A stretch of 64,000 nucleotides of DNA from an uncultured Oscillospiraceae bacterium (GCA_934597585.1 CAKTSA010000005.1:1-64000), one strand, 5' to 3'. Positions 32,392 to 44,567 are shown, counted from the stretch's first letter. The notes: a model not told the origin generated them from the letters alone. Made by a program: numbers and translations.

Positions 32392-33888
32392 ATGATGGAA
32401 TACCAAAGCACCCGCGACCCGAAATTACACGCCACGGCGGCCCAGGCGGTCCTGCAGGGCCTGGCCCCCGACGGCGGACTGTACACCATGCCCTCCCTGG
32501 CGGACATCCGGCTGGACTGGCAGGCCCTTCTGCCGCTGGACACCCTGGCCATAGCCCGGGAGATCCTGGCGGCGCTGCTGCCCTCTTATGATAAGGAGGA
32601 GATGGACCGCCTGGTCCGCGCCGCCTATACCGGCAAGTTCGAGACACCGGACCTGACCCCCACCGTGGCCGTGGGCGACGACGCGGTGCTGGAGCTGTTC
32701 CGGGGCCCCACCAGCGCCTTCAAGGACGTGGCCCTCAGCATGCTGCCCCAGCTGATGACCGCCGCCCGGGAGAAGTGCGGCGTATCTGACGACATCCTGA
32801 TCCTTACCGCCACCAGCGGCGACACCGGCAAGGCTGCCATGGCCGGCTTCCAGGACGTGCCGGGCACCAAGATCATCGTGTTCTACCCCCACGGCGGCGT
32901 CAGCGCCGTGCAGCAGCGGCAGATGGAGAGCCAGCTGGGCCGCAACGTCTGCGTCTGCGCCGTCCGGGGCAACTTCGACGATGCCCAGACCGGCGTGAAG
33001 GACATCTTCGCCGCCGTGGAGCGGGAGCACCTGCTGTCCGGCAAGGGCGTGCGCCTGTCCTCTGCCAACTCCATCAACATCGGCCGCCTGGCCCCCCAGG
33101 TGGTGTACTACTTCCGCTCCTATGCTGACCTGTGCCGCATGGGCCGCATCAAAGCCGGCGACAAGGTGGACTTCGCCGTACCCACCGGCAACTTCGGCGA
33201 CATCCTGGCGGGCTACTTCGCCCGTGAACTGGGCCTGCCCGTGGGGCGGCTCATCTGCGCCAGCAACGCTAACGACGTGCTGACCGAGTTCCTGCGCACC
33301 GGCCGCTATGACCGCAACCGCCCCTTCTATAAGACCGTGTCCCCCTCCATGGACATCCTGGTGTCCAGCAACCTGGAGCGGCTGCTGTACCTCATGAGCG
33401 GCGACGCCGTCCTGGTGGCCGGCCTGATGGCCCAGCTGAAGGAGCAGGGCTTCTACCAGGTGCCGGATGCCCTGCTGGAGAAGATCCAGTCCGTGTTCTC
33501 CTGCGGCTGCTGCGACGACGCCGCCACCAAGGCGGCCATCGGCAGGCTGTGGAAGACGCACCACTATCTGGCCGACACCCACACCGCGGTGGCCTGGCAG
33601 GTGGCCCAGGACTACAAGTCCACCCATCCCGACCACGCCCCGGTGGTGGTGCTGTCCACCGCCTCCCCCTACAAGTTCCCTGCCGCCGTGCTGGAGGGCC
33701 TGGGCGAGGCGCCGGGAGACGACGAGTTCGCCGTCATGGAGCGGCTCCACGCCCTGACCGGCGTTCCCATCCCCGCCAACCTGGCCGGCCTGCGTCAGGC
33801 CCCCGTGCGGCACCGGGATGTCATCGACCGGCAGGATATGTTGTCCTATGTTCTCAAGAAAGCAGGTGAAGCCGTATGGAGCAAGTAA
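32392..33888 (+). CDS. thrC: Threonine synthase
   Basis: 498 residues, the long class of PLP-dependent threonine synthase, which converts O-phosphohomoserine to threonine. The N-terminal YQSTRDPK, the PLP-lysine motif TSAFKDVALSML, the phosphate-binding TATSGDTGKAAMAGF and SANSINIGRLAPQVVYYF are characteristic. The ATG at 32392 follows GGAGG; a second ATG directly after it is the alternative. The very long open frame upstream runs antisense through lysC and is not coding. It overlaps thrB by 13 bases. Confidence 0.95.
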   Translation: MMEYQSTRDPKLHATAAQAVLQGLAPDGGLYTMPSLADIRLDWQALLPLDTLAIAREILAALLPSYDKEEMDRLVRAAYTGKFETPDLTPTVAVGDDAVLELFRGPTSAFKDVALSMLPQLMTAAREKCGVSDDILILTATSGDTGKAAMAGFQDVPGTKIIVFYPHGGVSAVQQRQMESQLGRNVCVCAVRGNFDDAQTGVKDIFAAVEREHLLSGKGVRLSSANSINIGRLAPQVVYYFRSYADLCRMGRIKAGDKVDFAVPTGNFGDILAGYFARELGLPVGRLICASNANDVLTEFLRTGRYDRNRPFYKTVSPSMDILVSSNLERLLYLMSGDAVLVAGLMAQLKEQGFYQVPDALLEKIQSVFSCGCCDDAATKAAIGRLWKTHHYLADTHTAVAWQVAQDYKSTHPDHAPVVVLSTASPYKFPAAVLEGLGEAPGDDEFAVMERLHALTGVPIPANLAGLRQAPVRHRDVIDRQDMLSYVLKKAGEAVWSK

Positions 33889-34760
33889 CTGTCCGTGTCC
33901 CGGCCACCACCGCCAACCTGGCGGCGGGCTTTGACGTGCTGGGCTGCGCCCTGGGGCTTTATAACACCCTGTCCTTCACCCCCGCGGACCATCTCAGCTT
34001 CTCCGGCTGCGACCAGCAGTACCAGACGGAGGAGAACCTGGCCTACGTGGCCTATGCCAAGGTGTGGCAGGAGCTGCGGCGGGGCGATATCCCCCCCGTC
34101 CACATCCACATCCAGGCGGACATCCCCGTGTGCCGCGGCCTGGGCTCCTCGGCGGCGCTGATCGCCGCCGGCGCTTCCGCCGCCAACATCATGGCCGGCA
34201 AGCCCTTCGACAAGCGGCAGCTCCTCTCCCTGACCACGGAGATCGAGGGTCACCCCGACAACCTGGCCCCGGCACTGCTGGGCGGCCTGACCGCCTCCAT
34301 GCTGCTGGGGGGACAGGTGTACACGGTGGAGTATCTGCCCCACCCGGAGCTGCGGTTCGTGGCCCTGTCGCCGGATTTCCCCCTCAGCACCCACGAGGCC
34401 CGGCGTGTACTGCCCTCCATGGTGTCCCACGCCGACGCCGTCCGCAACGCCGGCTACCTGGCGGTGCTGCTGCGGGCCATCGAGCAGGGGGACGAGGCGC
34501 TGATCGCCGCCTCCCTCCAGGACCGGCTGCACCAGCCCTACCGCCGCCGCCTGATCCCGGAATATGAGCGGATCGAGACCCTGGCCCACCAGAACGGCTG
34601 CCAGGCCGTGTGCATCAGCGGCGCCGGCCCCACCATCCTGTGCATCACCCGCGACCCGGCCTTCGCCGCCCGCATGGAGCGCTCCGTGCTGCCTCTGGAG
34701 CACCGCTGGCAGGTCCGGGACCTGCCTGTGGACTACCACGGCACGGTGAAGCTGTCCTGA
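33876..34760 (+). CDS. thrB: Homoserine kinase
   Basis: 294 residues, a GHMP-superfamily kinase that makes O-phosphohomoserine for thrC. Motif 1 VRVPATTANLAAGFDVLGCALGLYN; ATP-binding motif 2 IPVCRGLGSSAALIAAG; the C-terminal motif 3 GCQAVCISGAGPTILCI. It starts inside the end of thrC, so translation is coupled. Homoserine dehydrogenase is not in the window. A strong terminator follows. Confidence 0.96.
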   Translation: MEQVTVRVPATTANLAAGFDVLGCALGLYNTLSFTPADHLSFSGCDQQYQTEENLAYVAYAKVWQELRRGDIPPVHIHIQADIPVCRGLGSSAALIAAGASAANIMAGKPFDKRQLLSLTTEIEGHPDNLAPALLGGLTASMLLGGQVYTVEYLPHPELRFVALSPDFPLSTHEARRVLPSMVSHADAVRNAGYLAVLLRAIEQGDEALIAASLQDRLHQPYRRRLIPEYERIETLAHQNGCQAVCISGAGPTILCITRDPAFAARMERSVLPLEHRWQVRDLPVDYHGTVKLS

Positions 34761-34771
34761 ACAAAATCGCT

Positions 34772-34808
34772 GTAAAAGCCGCCGGAACTGGGGTCCCGGC
34801 GGCTTTTT
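34772..34808 (+). terminator. Terminator of thrC-thrB
   Basis: AAAGCCGCCGG / CCGGCGGCTTTTT hairpin with a T-tract. Confidence 0.85.
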
Positions 34809-34899
34809 GGCCGAAAATTCACAATTTTGACTTTCCTTTTCCTTGCTTTTCTGGTATATTAAAGTGTTGTAATGCATTTCACCCCGAGGAGGAACCCCT

Positions 34900-35820
34900 A
34901 TGAAACGAATTCTTTTGCTGCTTCTGTGCCTGCTGCTGGCCCTGGCCCTTTTCGGCTGCGGCAAGGCGAAGGAGGCCGACGCCGCCGACGCGGCGGACAA
35001 CACCATGATCGCCAACAGCGCCCAGCTGCCCATTACCGAGGCCAGCACCCTGGAATATGACAACGGCCAGATCACCTGCCGCTTCCGCCGGGACGAGGAC
35101 GGCTGGAAGTGGGTGGATAACGAGAAATTCCCCCTGGACGAGAGCTATGTGACGGAGATCCTGACGGCTCTGGAGACCATGTCCGCCTCCCTGGCGCCGG
35201 TGCAGCCCGCCCCGGAGAGCGCCGACTGCGGTCTGGAGGAGACCGACAGCTACCTGACCGTCACCGTGGGCGAGGAGGTCACCACTCTGCGCTTCGGCGA
35301 CCAGCGGGACGACGGCCAGTGGTACATGACCATCGACGGCCAGGAGGATATCTATCTGGCAGCCGACGAGTTCATGCAGCTGCTGGACCGCAGCATCTAC
35401 GACATGGCGGTGCTGCCCACCCTGCCGGAGCTGACGGACGACAACCTGACCGGCATCACCCTCCGCCAGGACAGTGACAGCAAGACCGTCCGCCTGGTGA
35501 AAAAGGACGCGGGCTGGGCCAACGGCGGCAAGACCATGCCCGACGGCATCGCCGATATCGAGGCCGCTCTGGCGGAATTCACCTTTGACAAGTGCTTCAA
35601 TTACGAGCCCTCTCCCGACGCCGCGCCCCTGTGCGGCCTGGACGTCCCCACCGTGGTGATCGAGCTGTCCTACGTCAACACCGTGGGCACCGAGGCCACC
35701 GTGACCCTGACCCTGGGCACCCTGCGGGAGGACGGCGCCTACTACGCTACCCTCAATGACGACACCACCGTATACCTGCTGAACCAGGACAAGATCGCGC
35801 CTCTGCTGGCGCTGCTGTAA
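34900..35820 (+). CDS. DUF4340-type lipoprotein
   Basis: 306 residues. Lipoprotein signal with LFGC, then a beta-rich body of DUF4340 type in which similar repeats recur: LEYDNGQITCRFRRDEDGWKWVDNEKFPLDESYVTEILTALETM, DSYLTVTVGEEVTTLRFGD and DGQWYMTIDGQEDIYLA. The function of the domain is unknown. It is the first gene of an operon with a response regulator (16-base gap) and sensor kinase, so it may supply an extracytoplasmic cue or be co-regulated (inference). A TGG-extended TATATT at about 34855-34860 is a possible -10; AGGAGG precedes the ATG. Confidence 0.82.
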   Translation: MKRILLLLLCLLLALALFGCGKAKEADAADAADNTMIANSAQLPITEASTLEYDNGQITCRFRRDEDGWKWVDNEKFPLDESYVTEILTALETMSASLAPVQPAPESADCGLEETDSYLTVTVGEEVTTLRFGDQRDDGQWYMTIDGQEDIYLAADEFMQLLDRSIYDMAVLPTLPELTDDNLTGITLRQDSDSKTVRLVKKDAGWANGGKTMPDGIADIEAALAEFTFDKCFNYEPSPDAAPLCGLDVPTVVIELSYVNTVGTEATVTLTLGTLREDGAYYATLNDDTTVYLLNQDKIAPLLALL

Positions 35821-35836
35821 GTAAGGAGGGCGTGTC

Positions 35837-36525
<689 letters not shown>

Positions 36526-36529
<4 letters not shown>

Positions 36530-37701
36530 TCCGGAAGCTGCGCTGGAAGATCACCGGCGTCACCATGGCGGTGGCGTTCATGGTGCTGCTGGCGGTATTT
36601 GCCGGGGTGTATTTCTTCTCCCGGGCCAATATCGCCGCCAGCTATACCTTTCAATTGCAGCAGGCGGTCCAGGGCGGTGTCGCCACCGCCCGGTTCCCCT
36701 GCTTTGTGGCGGAGGTGCTGCCCAGCGGCACCGTCCGCGTCTCCGGCAGCAACTACTACGACCTGGACGACGAGGATACCCTGCTGAGCCTGGTGTCCCA
36801 GGCCCTCAGCGATGGGGGCGAGAGCGGCGTGCTGTCCCGTCAGCATATGCGCTTCTACCGGCAGGACGGCCTCCTGTCCACCCGCATCGCCTTTATGGAC
36901 AGCACCTTCGAGCAATCTACCCTCCGCTCCCTGGTGAAGGTCTGCCTGCTGATCGGCCTGGGCGCCCTGGCGGTGCTGCTGGCCGTCAGCTGGCTGCTGA
37001 GCGGCTTTGTCTCCCGCCCGGTGGTGCGCACCTGGCAGGACCAGCAGCAGTTCATCTCTGACGCCAGCCACGAGCTGAAGACCCCCCTGACCGTGATCCT
37101 CTCCTCCGCCGATCTGCTGGAGGAGTCCGCCCAGCCGGAGCAGCGCCAGTACGTGGACAACATCCTGGCGGAATCCCGCCGGATGAAGGCCCTGGTGGCG
37201 GACATGCTGACCCTCTCCCGGGCCGAGAGCGGCCGTGCCGCCGCGCCCTTCGCGCCGCTGGATCTCAGCGACCTGGTGACCGACGCGGCCCTCCGCTTCG
37301 AGCCGGTGGCCTTCGAGGCCGGCCACCCCCTGGAGTACGACATTCAGAACGGCCTGTCCCTCACCGGCGACTGCCAGCAGCTGGACCAGCTGGTGGACAT
37401 CCTGCTGGACAACGCCGTGAAATACGCCGCCCCCGGCGGCGCCATCCGCCTGACCCTGAACGCCGCCGGCAAAAACGCCATTCTGGCGGTGGAAAATCCC
37501 GGCGAGCCTATCCCGCCGGAAAAGCTGCCCCACCTCTTCGACCGTTTCTACCGGGTGGACGACGCCCGCACCGGCGCAGGCGGCTTCGGCCTGGGACTGG
37601 CCATCGCCCGCCAGATCGTGCAGCGGCACAAGGGCGCCATCACCGCCGCCAGCGATGAGCGGGCCACCCGCTTTATCGTTACGCTGCCCCTGCGGCACTG
37701 A
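36526..37701 (+). CDS. Two-component sensor histidine kinase
   Basis: 391 residues. Two transmembrane helices (about 13-32 and 138-160) enclose a roughly 105-residue extracytoplasmic sensor. The dimerisation H-box is FISDASHELKTPLTV with phospho-acceptor H182. Kinase boxes follow: N-box DILLDNAVKYA, G1 LAVENPGEPI, and G2 GGFGLGLAIARQIVQ. It is a HisKA/HATPase_c kinase in the cytoplasmic membrane. The signal is unknown; the DUF4340 lipoprotein upstream and D-aminoacylase downstream hint at envelope or peptide sensing (inference). Confidence 0.94.
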
Positions 37702-37727
37702 TCTCACGTAAAATCGAGGTTTTTCCC

Positions 37728-39311
37728 ATGTTTGATACCCTTCTCCGCGGCGGCACCGTCATCGACGGTACCGGCTGCGCCGCGTTTGCGGCGGATGTGG
37801 CCATTGAAAACGGCAAGATCGCCGCCGTCGGTCAGCTGTCCCACACGGAGGCCCGGGAGACGATCGACTGCACCGGCCTGACCGTCACCCCCGGCTTCAT
37901 CGACATCCACCGCCACGCCGACGGCGCGGCTTTCCGGCCCGGCTTCGGCGAGTGGGAGCTGTGCCAGGGCCTGACCACCATCGTCAACGGTAACTGCGGC
38001 CTGTCCGCCGCCCCCTTCGGCCCGGACAACGAGACCGCCATCCGGGCCTATCTCCAGCCCATCACCGGCACCCTGCCGCCCCGGCTGGATACCCGCACCC
38101 TGGCGGGGTACTTCCGCTCCCTGCCCGCCCTGCCCCTGAACGTGGGCATGCTGGCGGGCGCGGGCACCCTTCGGGCCGACGCGGCGGGCTATCAGCTGAC
38201 GGAGCTTCAGGACGGCCATTTCGCCGCCATCCACCGCCAGATGGAGCGCGCCCTCTCCGACGGTGCCCTGGGCGTCAGCCTGGGCCTGGGCTACGCCCCG
38301 GAGTGCTTCTACTCCACCGCCGATCTCATCCGGGCCCTGCAGCCCGTAGCGGGGACGGATATCCCCGTCACCGTCCACATGCGGCAGGAGGGCGGCGGCG
38401 TTGTGGACTCCGTGGAGGAGATGATCTCCGTGGCCCGTGCGCTGGACTGCCCCGTCCATATCAGCCATCTCAAGGCCATGGGCCGGGACAACTGGGGCAA
38501 AAAGATCCCCCAGGTGCTGGCGCTTTTAGAGCAGGCACAGAACGAGGGCCTTGCCGTGGACTGCGACGTATACCCCTACACCGCCGGCTCCACCCAGCTG
38601 CTGCACATTCTGCCGCCGGATTACCTCACCGGCGGCATGGAGGCGGTGGTGGAGCGCCTGAAGGACAAAGAGGTCCGCCGCCAGCTGGCGGCGCGCATCG
38701 AAAGCGGCGTGGACTTTGACGACATCGCCAAGCTGGCGGGCTGGGACGGCATCTACCTCACCTCCCTCCACTGCCCGGAGGATCACCCCTACCAGGGCCA
38801 CAACCTGATGGAGATCGCCGCCCTGATGGGCCAGGACCCCCTGTCCTCCTGCTGTGAGCTGCTGGCCCGTGAGCACGGCCAGATCACCATGATCGACTTC
38901 ATGGCCTCCGAGGAGGACATCTGCGCCATTCTCCGCTCGCCCCTGTCCTGCGTCATCTCCGACGCCACCTATCCCACCGAGGGTCAGCTGCACCCCCGTG
39001 TCTGCGGCAACGTCACCCACCTGCTGGAGCACTTCGTCCGGGAGAAACAGGCCCTCACCTGGGAGCAGGCCGTCCACAAGCTGACGGACCGCCCCGCCCA
39101 GGTGCTGCGCCTGAAGGGCAAGGGCCGTCTGGCGGCGGGCTATGACGCGGACGTGTGCGTGTTCGCTCCGGAAGCCCTCCACGAGCGGGCCACCTATACT
39201 GAGCCTCAGCAGACCTCCCAGGGCATGACCCACGTGCTGGTGAACGGCGCCTTCGCCCTCCGGGACGGCCAGCGCACCGGCGTAAACAGCGGCAGCGTGG
39301 TGACGCCCTGA
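37728..39311 (+). CDS. N-acyl-D-amino-acid deacylase / D-aminoacylase-type amidohydrolase
   Basis: 527 residues, the length of the D-aminoacylase group of amidohydrolases. The metal-binding HxH is in GFIDIHRHADG. Further family features are VNGNCGLSAAP, GMLAGAGTLR, IHRQMERALSDGALGVSLGLGYAP, a His in CPVHISHLKAMG, and SDATYPTEGQLHPRVCGNVTHLLE. Family members remove acyl groups from N-acyl-D-amino acids, or act on D-peptides, in a Zn-dependent way. It lies 26 bases after the kinase gene, possibly in its operon. Confidence 0.88.
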   Translation: MFDTLLRGGTVIDGTGCAAFAADVAIENGKIAAVGQLSHTEARETIDCTGLTVTPGFIDIHRHADGAAFRPGFGEWELCQGLTTIVNGNCGLSAAPFGPDNETAIRAYLQPITGTLPPRLDTRTLAGYFRSLPALPLNVGMLAGAGTLRADAAGYQLTELQDGHFAAIHRQMERALSDGALGVSLGLGYAPECFYSTADLIRALQPVAGTDIPVTVHMRQEGGGVVDSVEEMISVARALDCPVHISHLKAMGRDNWGKKIPQVLALLEQAQNEGLAVDCDVYPYTAGSTQLLHILPPDYLTGGMEAVVERLKDKEVRRQLAARIESGVDFDDIAKLAGWDGIYLTSLHCPEDHPYQGHNLMEIAALMGQDPLSSCCELLAREHGQITMIDFMASEEDICAILRSPLSCVISDATYPTEGQLHPRVCGNVTHLLEHFVREKQALTWEQAVHKLTDRPAQVLRLKGKGRLAAGYDADVCVFAPEALHERATYTEPQQTSQGMTHVLVNGAFALRDGQRTGVNSGSVVTP

Positions 39312-39327
39312 CAATGATCCTTCCTAT

Positions 39328-39358
39328 GGCCCGTGCCTACCGGCACGGGCCGTTTTTT
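39328..39358 (+). terminator. Terminator after the amidohydrolase gene
   Basis: GGCCCGTGCC / GGCACGGGCC stem with a short loop, then a run of six T residues. Confidence 0.9.
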
Positions 39359-39394
39359 GCCCTATTGTTCACAAATAATTCAACTCTCCGCCCC

Positions 39395-39423
39395 TTGACA
39401 TTCTCTCTGTACGGTGGTACACT
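39395..39423 (+). promoter_or_regulatory. Heat-shock operon promoter
   Basis: TTGACA (39395-39400), 17-bp spacer, TACACT (39418-39423) with TGG extended -10. The CIRCE operator begins four bases downstream, so HrcA would block initiation. Confidence 0.9.
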
Positions 39424-39426
39424 GAG

Positions 39427-39453
39427 TTAGCACTCAGGAAGAACGAGTGCTAA
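39427..39453 (+). promoter_or_regulatory. CIRCE operator (HrcA binding site)
   Basis: Perfect consensus TTAGCACTC, nine-base spacer, GAGTGCTAA, 13 bases before the hrcA ATG. HrcA binds this element to repress class I heat-shock genes. Confidence 0.98.
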
Positions 39454-39465
39454 TGGAGAAATATC

Positions 39466-40515
39466 ATGGAACTGACAGCGCGAAAAAAGCAAATATTGAA
39501 GATCGTGGTGGAGAGCTACATCGACACCGCCGAGCCGCTGGGTTCCAAGACCATCGCCGAGCGGATGCCGGAAAAGGTCAGCTCCGCCACCGTGCGGAAC
39601 GAGCTGGCGGAGCTGAGTGATATGGGCTACCTAGAGCAGCCCCACACCAGCGCCGGGCGCATCCCCTCCCCCCTGGGCTACCGGCTGTACGTCAACGAGC
39701 TGATGGAGCGCAAGCCCATCTCCGCCGAGGAGGCCGCCCAGATCAACAGCACCCTGCGGCAGGAGCTGAAGGGCACCGATCAGGTCATCGCCAAGACCGG
39801 CCAGATGGTGTCCAGCTTTGTGGACTACCCCACCTACGCCGTGGCGGACCACACCGCCGACGCCACCGTGCGCCGCTTCGAGCTCATCGCCGTGGACGGC
39901 GCGTCCGTCATCGCGGTGGTGATGCTGTCGGACAGCCGGGTGAAGAGCCGCCTGATGCAGCTGAGCCTCCCGCTGGAGGCAGAGACGCTGCCCCAGATCA
40001 GCCACCTGCTGAACACCCACTTCACCGGCATCGGCCCCAGCGAGATGAACGCCCATCTGATGAACCTGTCGGATCAGGTCAGCGGCCAGTGGTTTTTGCT
40101 GCTGAACCAGGTGGTGGAGTACGCCGCCGAGCTTCTGAAGGAGTCCCAGCAGCACGAGGTGTTCACCAACGGCGCCAGCCAGCTGCTGAAGTTCCCGGAG
40201 TTCCGGGATATCGACAAGGCCCACGACCTGATGCACTTTATGGTGGACAGCAAGGAGCAGCTCCCCGTCCCCGCTGACGGCAGCGCCATGCAGATCCTCA
40301 TCGGGCCGGAAAACGTCAACGACGCCCTGAAGGAGAGCAGCGTGGTGGTGGCCAGCTACGACATCGGCGATGGCATGCGGGGCCTTGTGGGCGTGGTGGG
40401 CCCCACCCGGATGGATTACGCCACCGTGGCCGCCCGCCTCAGCTATTTTGCCGAGAGTCTGACCCGCATGTTCGGCAAGCATCAACTTCCCCCAAAGGAG
40501 AATGAGTTACCATGA
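39466..40515 (+). CDS. hrcA: Heat-inducible transcription repressor HrcA
   Basis: 349 residues. Winged-helix N-terminus (RKKQILKIVVESYIDTAEPLGSKTI ... SSATVRNELAELSDMGYLEQPHTSAGRIPSPLGYRLYV) typical of HrcA, then the GAF-like and C-terminal domains (VVASYDIGDGMRGLVGVVGPTRMDYATVAARLSYF). It represses its own operon through the CIRCE element and is kept active by GroEL in the known model. It overlaps grpE by ATGA. Confidence 0.97.
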   Translation: MELTARKKQILKIVVESYIDTAEPLGSKTIAERMPEKVSSATVRNELAELSDMGYLEQPHTSAGRIPSPLGYRLYVNELMERKPISAEEAAQINSTLRQELKGTDQVIAKTGQMVSSFVDYPTYAVADHTADATVRRFELIAVDGASVIAVVMLSDSRVKSRLMQLSLPLEAETLPQISHLLNTHFTGIGPSEMNAHLMNLSDQVSGQWFLLLNQVVEYAAELLKESQQHEVFTNGASQLLKFPEFRDIDKAHDLMHFMVDSKEQLPVPADGSAMQILIGPENVNDALKESSVVVASYDIGDGMRGLVGVVGPTRMDYATVAARLSYFAESLTRMFGKHQLPPKENELP

Positions 40516-41096
40516 GCGATAAAAAGAAAAAAGACATCCCCGCCCAGGAGCCGGAAAAAGAACCCGCCGCTCCCGTGACGGAGGAGACCGAAAATAGAGA
40601 GGAGACCCCCGCCCAGGACGCCGCCCCCGAGACCTTCACCGTCACGAAAGAGCAGATGGAGAAGATGGAGAGCCTGGCCAAGCTGGTGGCGGACGTCAAC
40701 GACAAATACCTGCGCCTGGCCGCCGAGTACGACAACTACCGCAAGCGCACCGCCAAGGAGAAGGAGAGCGTCTACAGCGACGCCAGGGCCGACACCATCA
40801 AGCCCCTGTTGGCGGTCTACGACAACCTGGAGCGGGGCATCGCCCAGTATGACGAGGCTGACGTCCACCGCCAGGGTCTGGAGCTGATCCTGCGGCAGTT
40901 CAGCGAAACGCTGACCAAGCTGGGCGTCACCGAGATCGAGGCGCTGAACCAGCCCTTCGACCCGGAAAAGCACAACGCCGTCATGCATGTGGAGGACGAT
41001 ACCGCCGGTGAAAACACCGTGGTAGAGGTCTTCCAGAAGGGCTTCACCCTGGGCGACAAGGTCCTGCGCTTCGCCATGGTGAAGGTAGCCAACTGA
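40512..41096 (+). CDS. grpE: Nucleotide exchange factor GrpE
   Basis: 194 residues. An acidic, Pro/Glu-rich N-terminal tail, a long coiled coil (about 45-100, KYLRLAAEYDNYRKRTAKEKESVYSDARAD) and the C-terminal beta domain (FDPEKHNAVMHVEDDTAGENTVVEVFQKGFTLGDKVLRFAMVKVAN). Releases ADP from DnaK. AAGGAG precedes the ATG. Confidence 0.97.
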   Translation: MSDKKKKDIPAQEPEKEPAAPVTEETENREETPAQDAAPETFTVTKEQMEKMESLAKLVADVNDKYLRLAAEYDNYRKRTAKEKESVYSDARADTIKPLLAVYDNLERGIAQYDEADVHRQGLELILRQFSETLTKLGVTEIEALNQPFDPEKHNAVMHVEDDTAGENTVVEVFQKGFTLGDKVLRFAMVKVAN

Positions 41097-41110
41097 AAGG
41101 AGCGACCCAT

Positions 41111-41302
41111 ATGAACGGAAAGAAGCTGTATCGCAACACGGAAAACAAGATGCTGGCAGGCGTCTGCAGCGGCATCGCGGATTATTTTGACATCGACCCC
41201 ACCCTGGTCCGCCTGGGCTGGGTGCTGTTCAGCCTGCTGGGCGGCAGCGGACTGCTGGCCTATATCATCGCCGCCATCATCATCCCCGAGCGTACCTGTT
41301 GA
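41111..41302 (+). CDS. Small PspC-domain membrane protein inside the heat-shock operon
   Basis: 63 residues, almost entirely one PspC domain: KKLYRNTENKMLAGVCSGIADYFDIDPTLVRLGWVLF, then one hydrophobic helix (SLLGGSGLLAYIIAAIIIP) ending PERTC. PspC proteins take part in envelope-stress (phage-shock) responses in other bacteria. Here the gene lies 14 bases after grpE and 48 before dnaK in the same direction, with AAAGGAG upstream, so it is probably induced with the chaperones. Its function in Clostridia is not established. Confidence 0.88.
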   Translation: MNGKKLYRNTENKMLAGVCSGIADYFDIDPTLVRLGWVLFSLLGGSGLLAYIIAAIIIPERTC

Positions 41303-41350
41303 ATCAGATAATAAATAAATTGATATAAAGTATTTCAGGAGGCAATCATT

Positions 41351-43198
<1,848 letters not shown>

Positions 43199-43208
43199 GT
43201 GATGTATC

Positions 43209-43245
43209 CCACAAGAGGGGCAGGGTGACCTGTCCCTTGTTGTGG
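43209..43245 (+). terminator. Imperfect hairpin after dnaK
   Basis: CCACAAGAGGGGCAGG / CCTGTCCCTTGTTGTGG forms a long stem 10 bases after the dnaK stop. It lacks a clean T-tract, so it may be an mRNA 3'-end stabiliser or partial terminator rather than a full stop. Confidence 0.5.
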
Positions 43246-43265
43246 CGTTTGGGAAAAGCGTGTCT

Positions 43266-43342
43266 CTTGCGCCAATACTGCGTTGCAGCGGCTTGACGTA
43301 CACAAAGTACGCCTGCGCCGCAGCGCCTTGTCTTGGCGCAAG
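43266..43342. repeat. 77-bp imperfect palindrome between dnaK and dnaJ
   Basis: Outer arms CTTGCGCCA (43266-43274) and TGGCGCAAG (43334-43342), inner arms around GCGTTGCAGCGGC and GCGCCGCAGCGC, and a central GTACACAAAGTAC loop. It is non-coding and looks like a mobile intergenic palindrome of a multicopy family. Confidence 0.6.
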
Positions 43343-43421
43343 ATCCATCGCTTTTCATCGTTGGAGCATCCGCCGCAGGGTGGCTCCGGCACAGGAAAAC
43401 TGGCAATAGGAGACATATCAC

Positions 43422-44567
43422 ATGGCTCAGGAAAAACGAGATTATTACGAGGTCCTCGGCGTCAGCAAGGGCGCAAGCGAGGACGAGATCAAAAAAGCAT
43501 ATAAAAAGCTGGCCCGCAAGTACCACCCCGACATGAACCCCGGCGACAGAGAGGCCGAGGAGAAGTTCAAGGAGGTCAACGAGGCCAACGAGGTGCTGTC
43601 CGACCCCGACAAGAAGGCCCGGTACGACCAGTTCGGCTTCGCCGGCGTGGATCCCAGCTATGGCGCAGGCGCCGGCGGCCCCGGATGGGGCGACGGCGCG
43701 GCGGGCTTCGACTTCGGCGATCTGGGCGACATTTTCGGCAGCTTCTTCGGCGGCGGCTTCGGCGGCGCCCAGCGGCGCAACCCCAACGCCCCCCAGCGGG
43801 GCGAGAGCATCCGCGCCAGCGTCTCCGTCACCTTTACCGAGGCGGCCTTCGGCTGCGAGAAGGAGATCAGCGTAGAGCGCAGTGAGCAGTGCCCCACCTG
43901 CAAGGGCAATGGCTGCGCCCAGGGCACCACGCCGGAGGTGTGCTCCGTCTGCCACGGCAGCGGCACCGTCCAGACCCGGCGGCAGACGCCTATGGGCGTG
44001 TTCGCCTCCACCTCCCCCTGCACCAAGTGCGGCGGCACCGGCCGGATCATCCACCAGCCCTGCCCCGATTGTCACGGCCGGGGCCAGGTCCGCAAGCACC
44101 GCTCCATCAAGGTCAACATCCCCGCCGGCATCGACGACGGTCAGACCATCTCCCTGCGGGGCCAGGGTCACGCCGGCAAGAACGGCGGCCCCAGCGGCGA
44201 CCTGCTGATCACCATCATGGTGCAGCCCCACGAGATCTTCCGCCGGGAGGGTACCTCCGTCTTCTGCGAGGCCCCCATCACCTATGCCCAGGCCGTCCTG
44301 GGCGGCACCCTGGAGATCCCCACCATCGACGGCAAGGTGAAGTACGACATCCCCGAGGGCACCCAGACCGGCAGCGTCTTCCGCCTGCGGGGCAAGGGCA
44401 TCCCCGCCCTCAACGGCCGGGGCCGGGGCGACCAGTACGTCACCGTCAATATCGAGACCCCGAAAAATCTGAACAAGGAGCAAAAGGAAGCCCTGAAGAA
44501 GTTCAGCGACCTGCTGGGCGAGAGCAACTACGAAAAGCGCAAGAGCTTCTTTGGTAAGAAACGCTGA
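43422..44567 (+). CDS. dnaJ: Chaperone DnaJ (Hsp40)
   Basis: 381 residues. J domain (5-70, [30 protein letters not shown] with the HPD motif), Gly-rich linker, and a zinc-finger domain with four Cys pairs ([32 protein letters not shown]). The C-terminal substrate domains contain [35 protein letters not shown]. Stimulates DnaK ATPase. It is 223 bases downstream of dnaK, the gap being filled by the two palindromes. Its stop codon shares a base with the next start. Confidence 0.98.
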   Translation: MAQEKRDYYEVLGVSKGASEDEIKKAYKKLARKYHPDMNPGDREAEEKFKEVNEANEVLSDPDKKARYDQFGFAGVDPSYGAGAGGPGWGDGAAGFDFGDLGDIFGSFFGGGFGGAQRRNPNAPQRGESIRASVSVTFTEAAFGCEKEISVERSEQCPTCKGNGCAQGTTPEVCSVCHGSGTVQTRRQTPMGVFASTSPCTKCGGTGRIIHQPCPDCHGRGQVRKHRSIKVNIPAGIDDGQTISLRGQGHAGKNGGPSGDLLITIMVQPHEIFRREGTSVFCEAPITYAQAVLGGTLEIPTIDGKVKYDIPEGTQTGSVFRLRGKGIPALNGRGRGDQYVTVNIETPKNLNKEQKEALKKFSDLLGESNYEKRKSFFGKKR

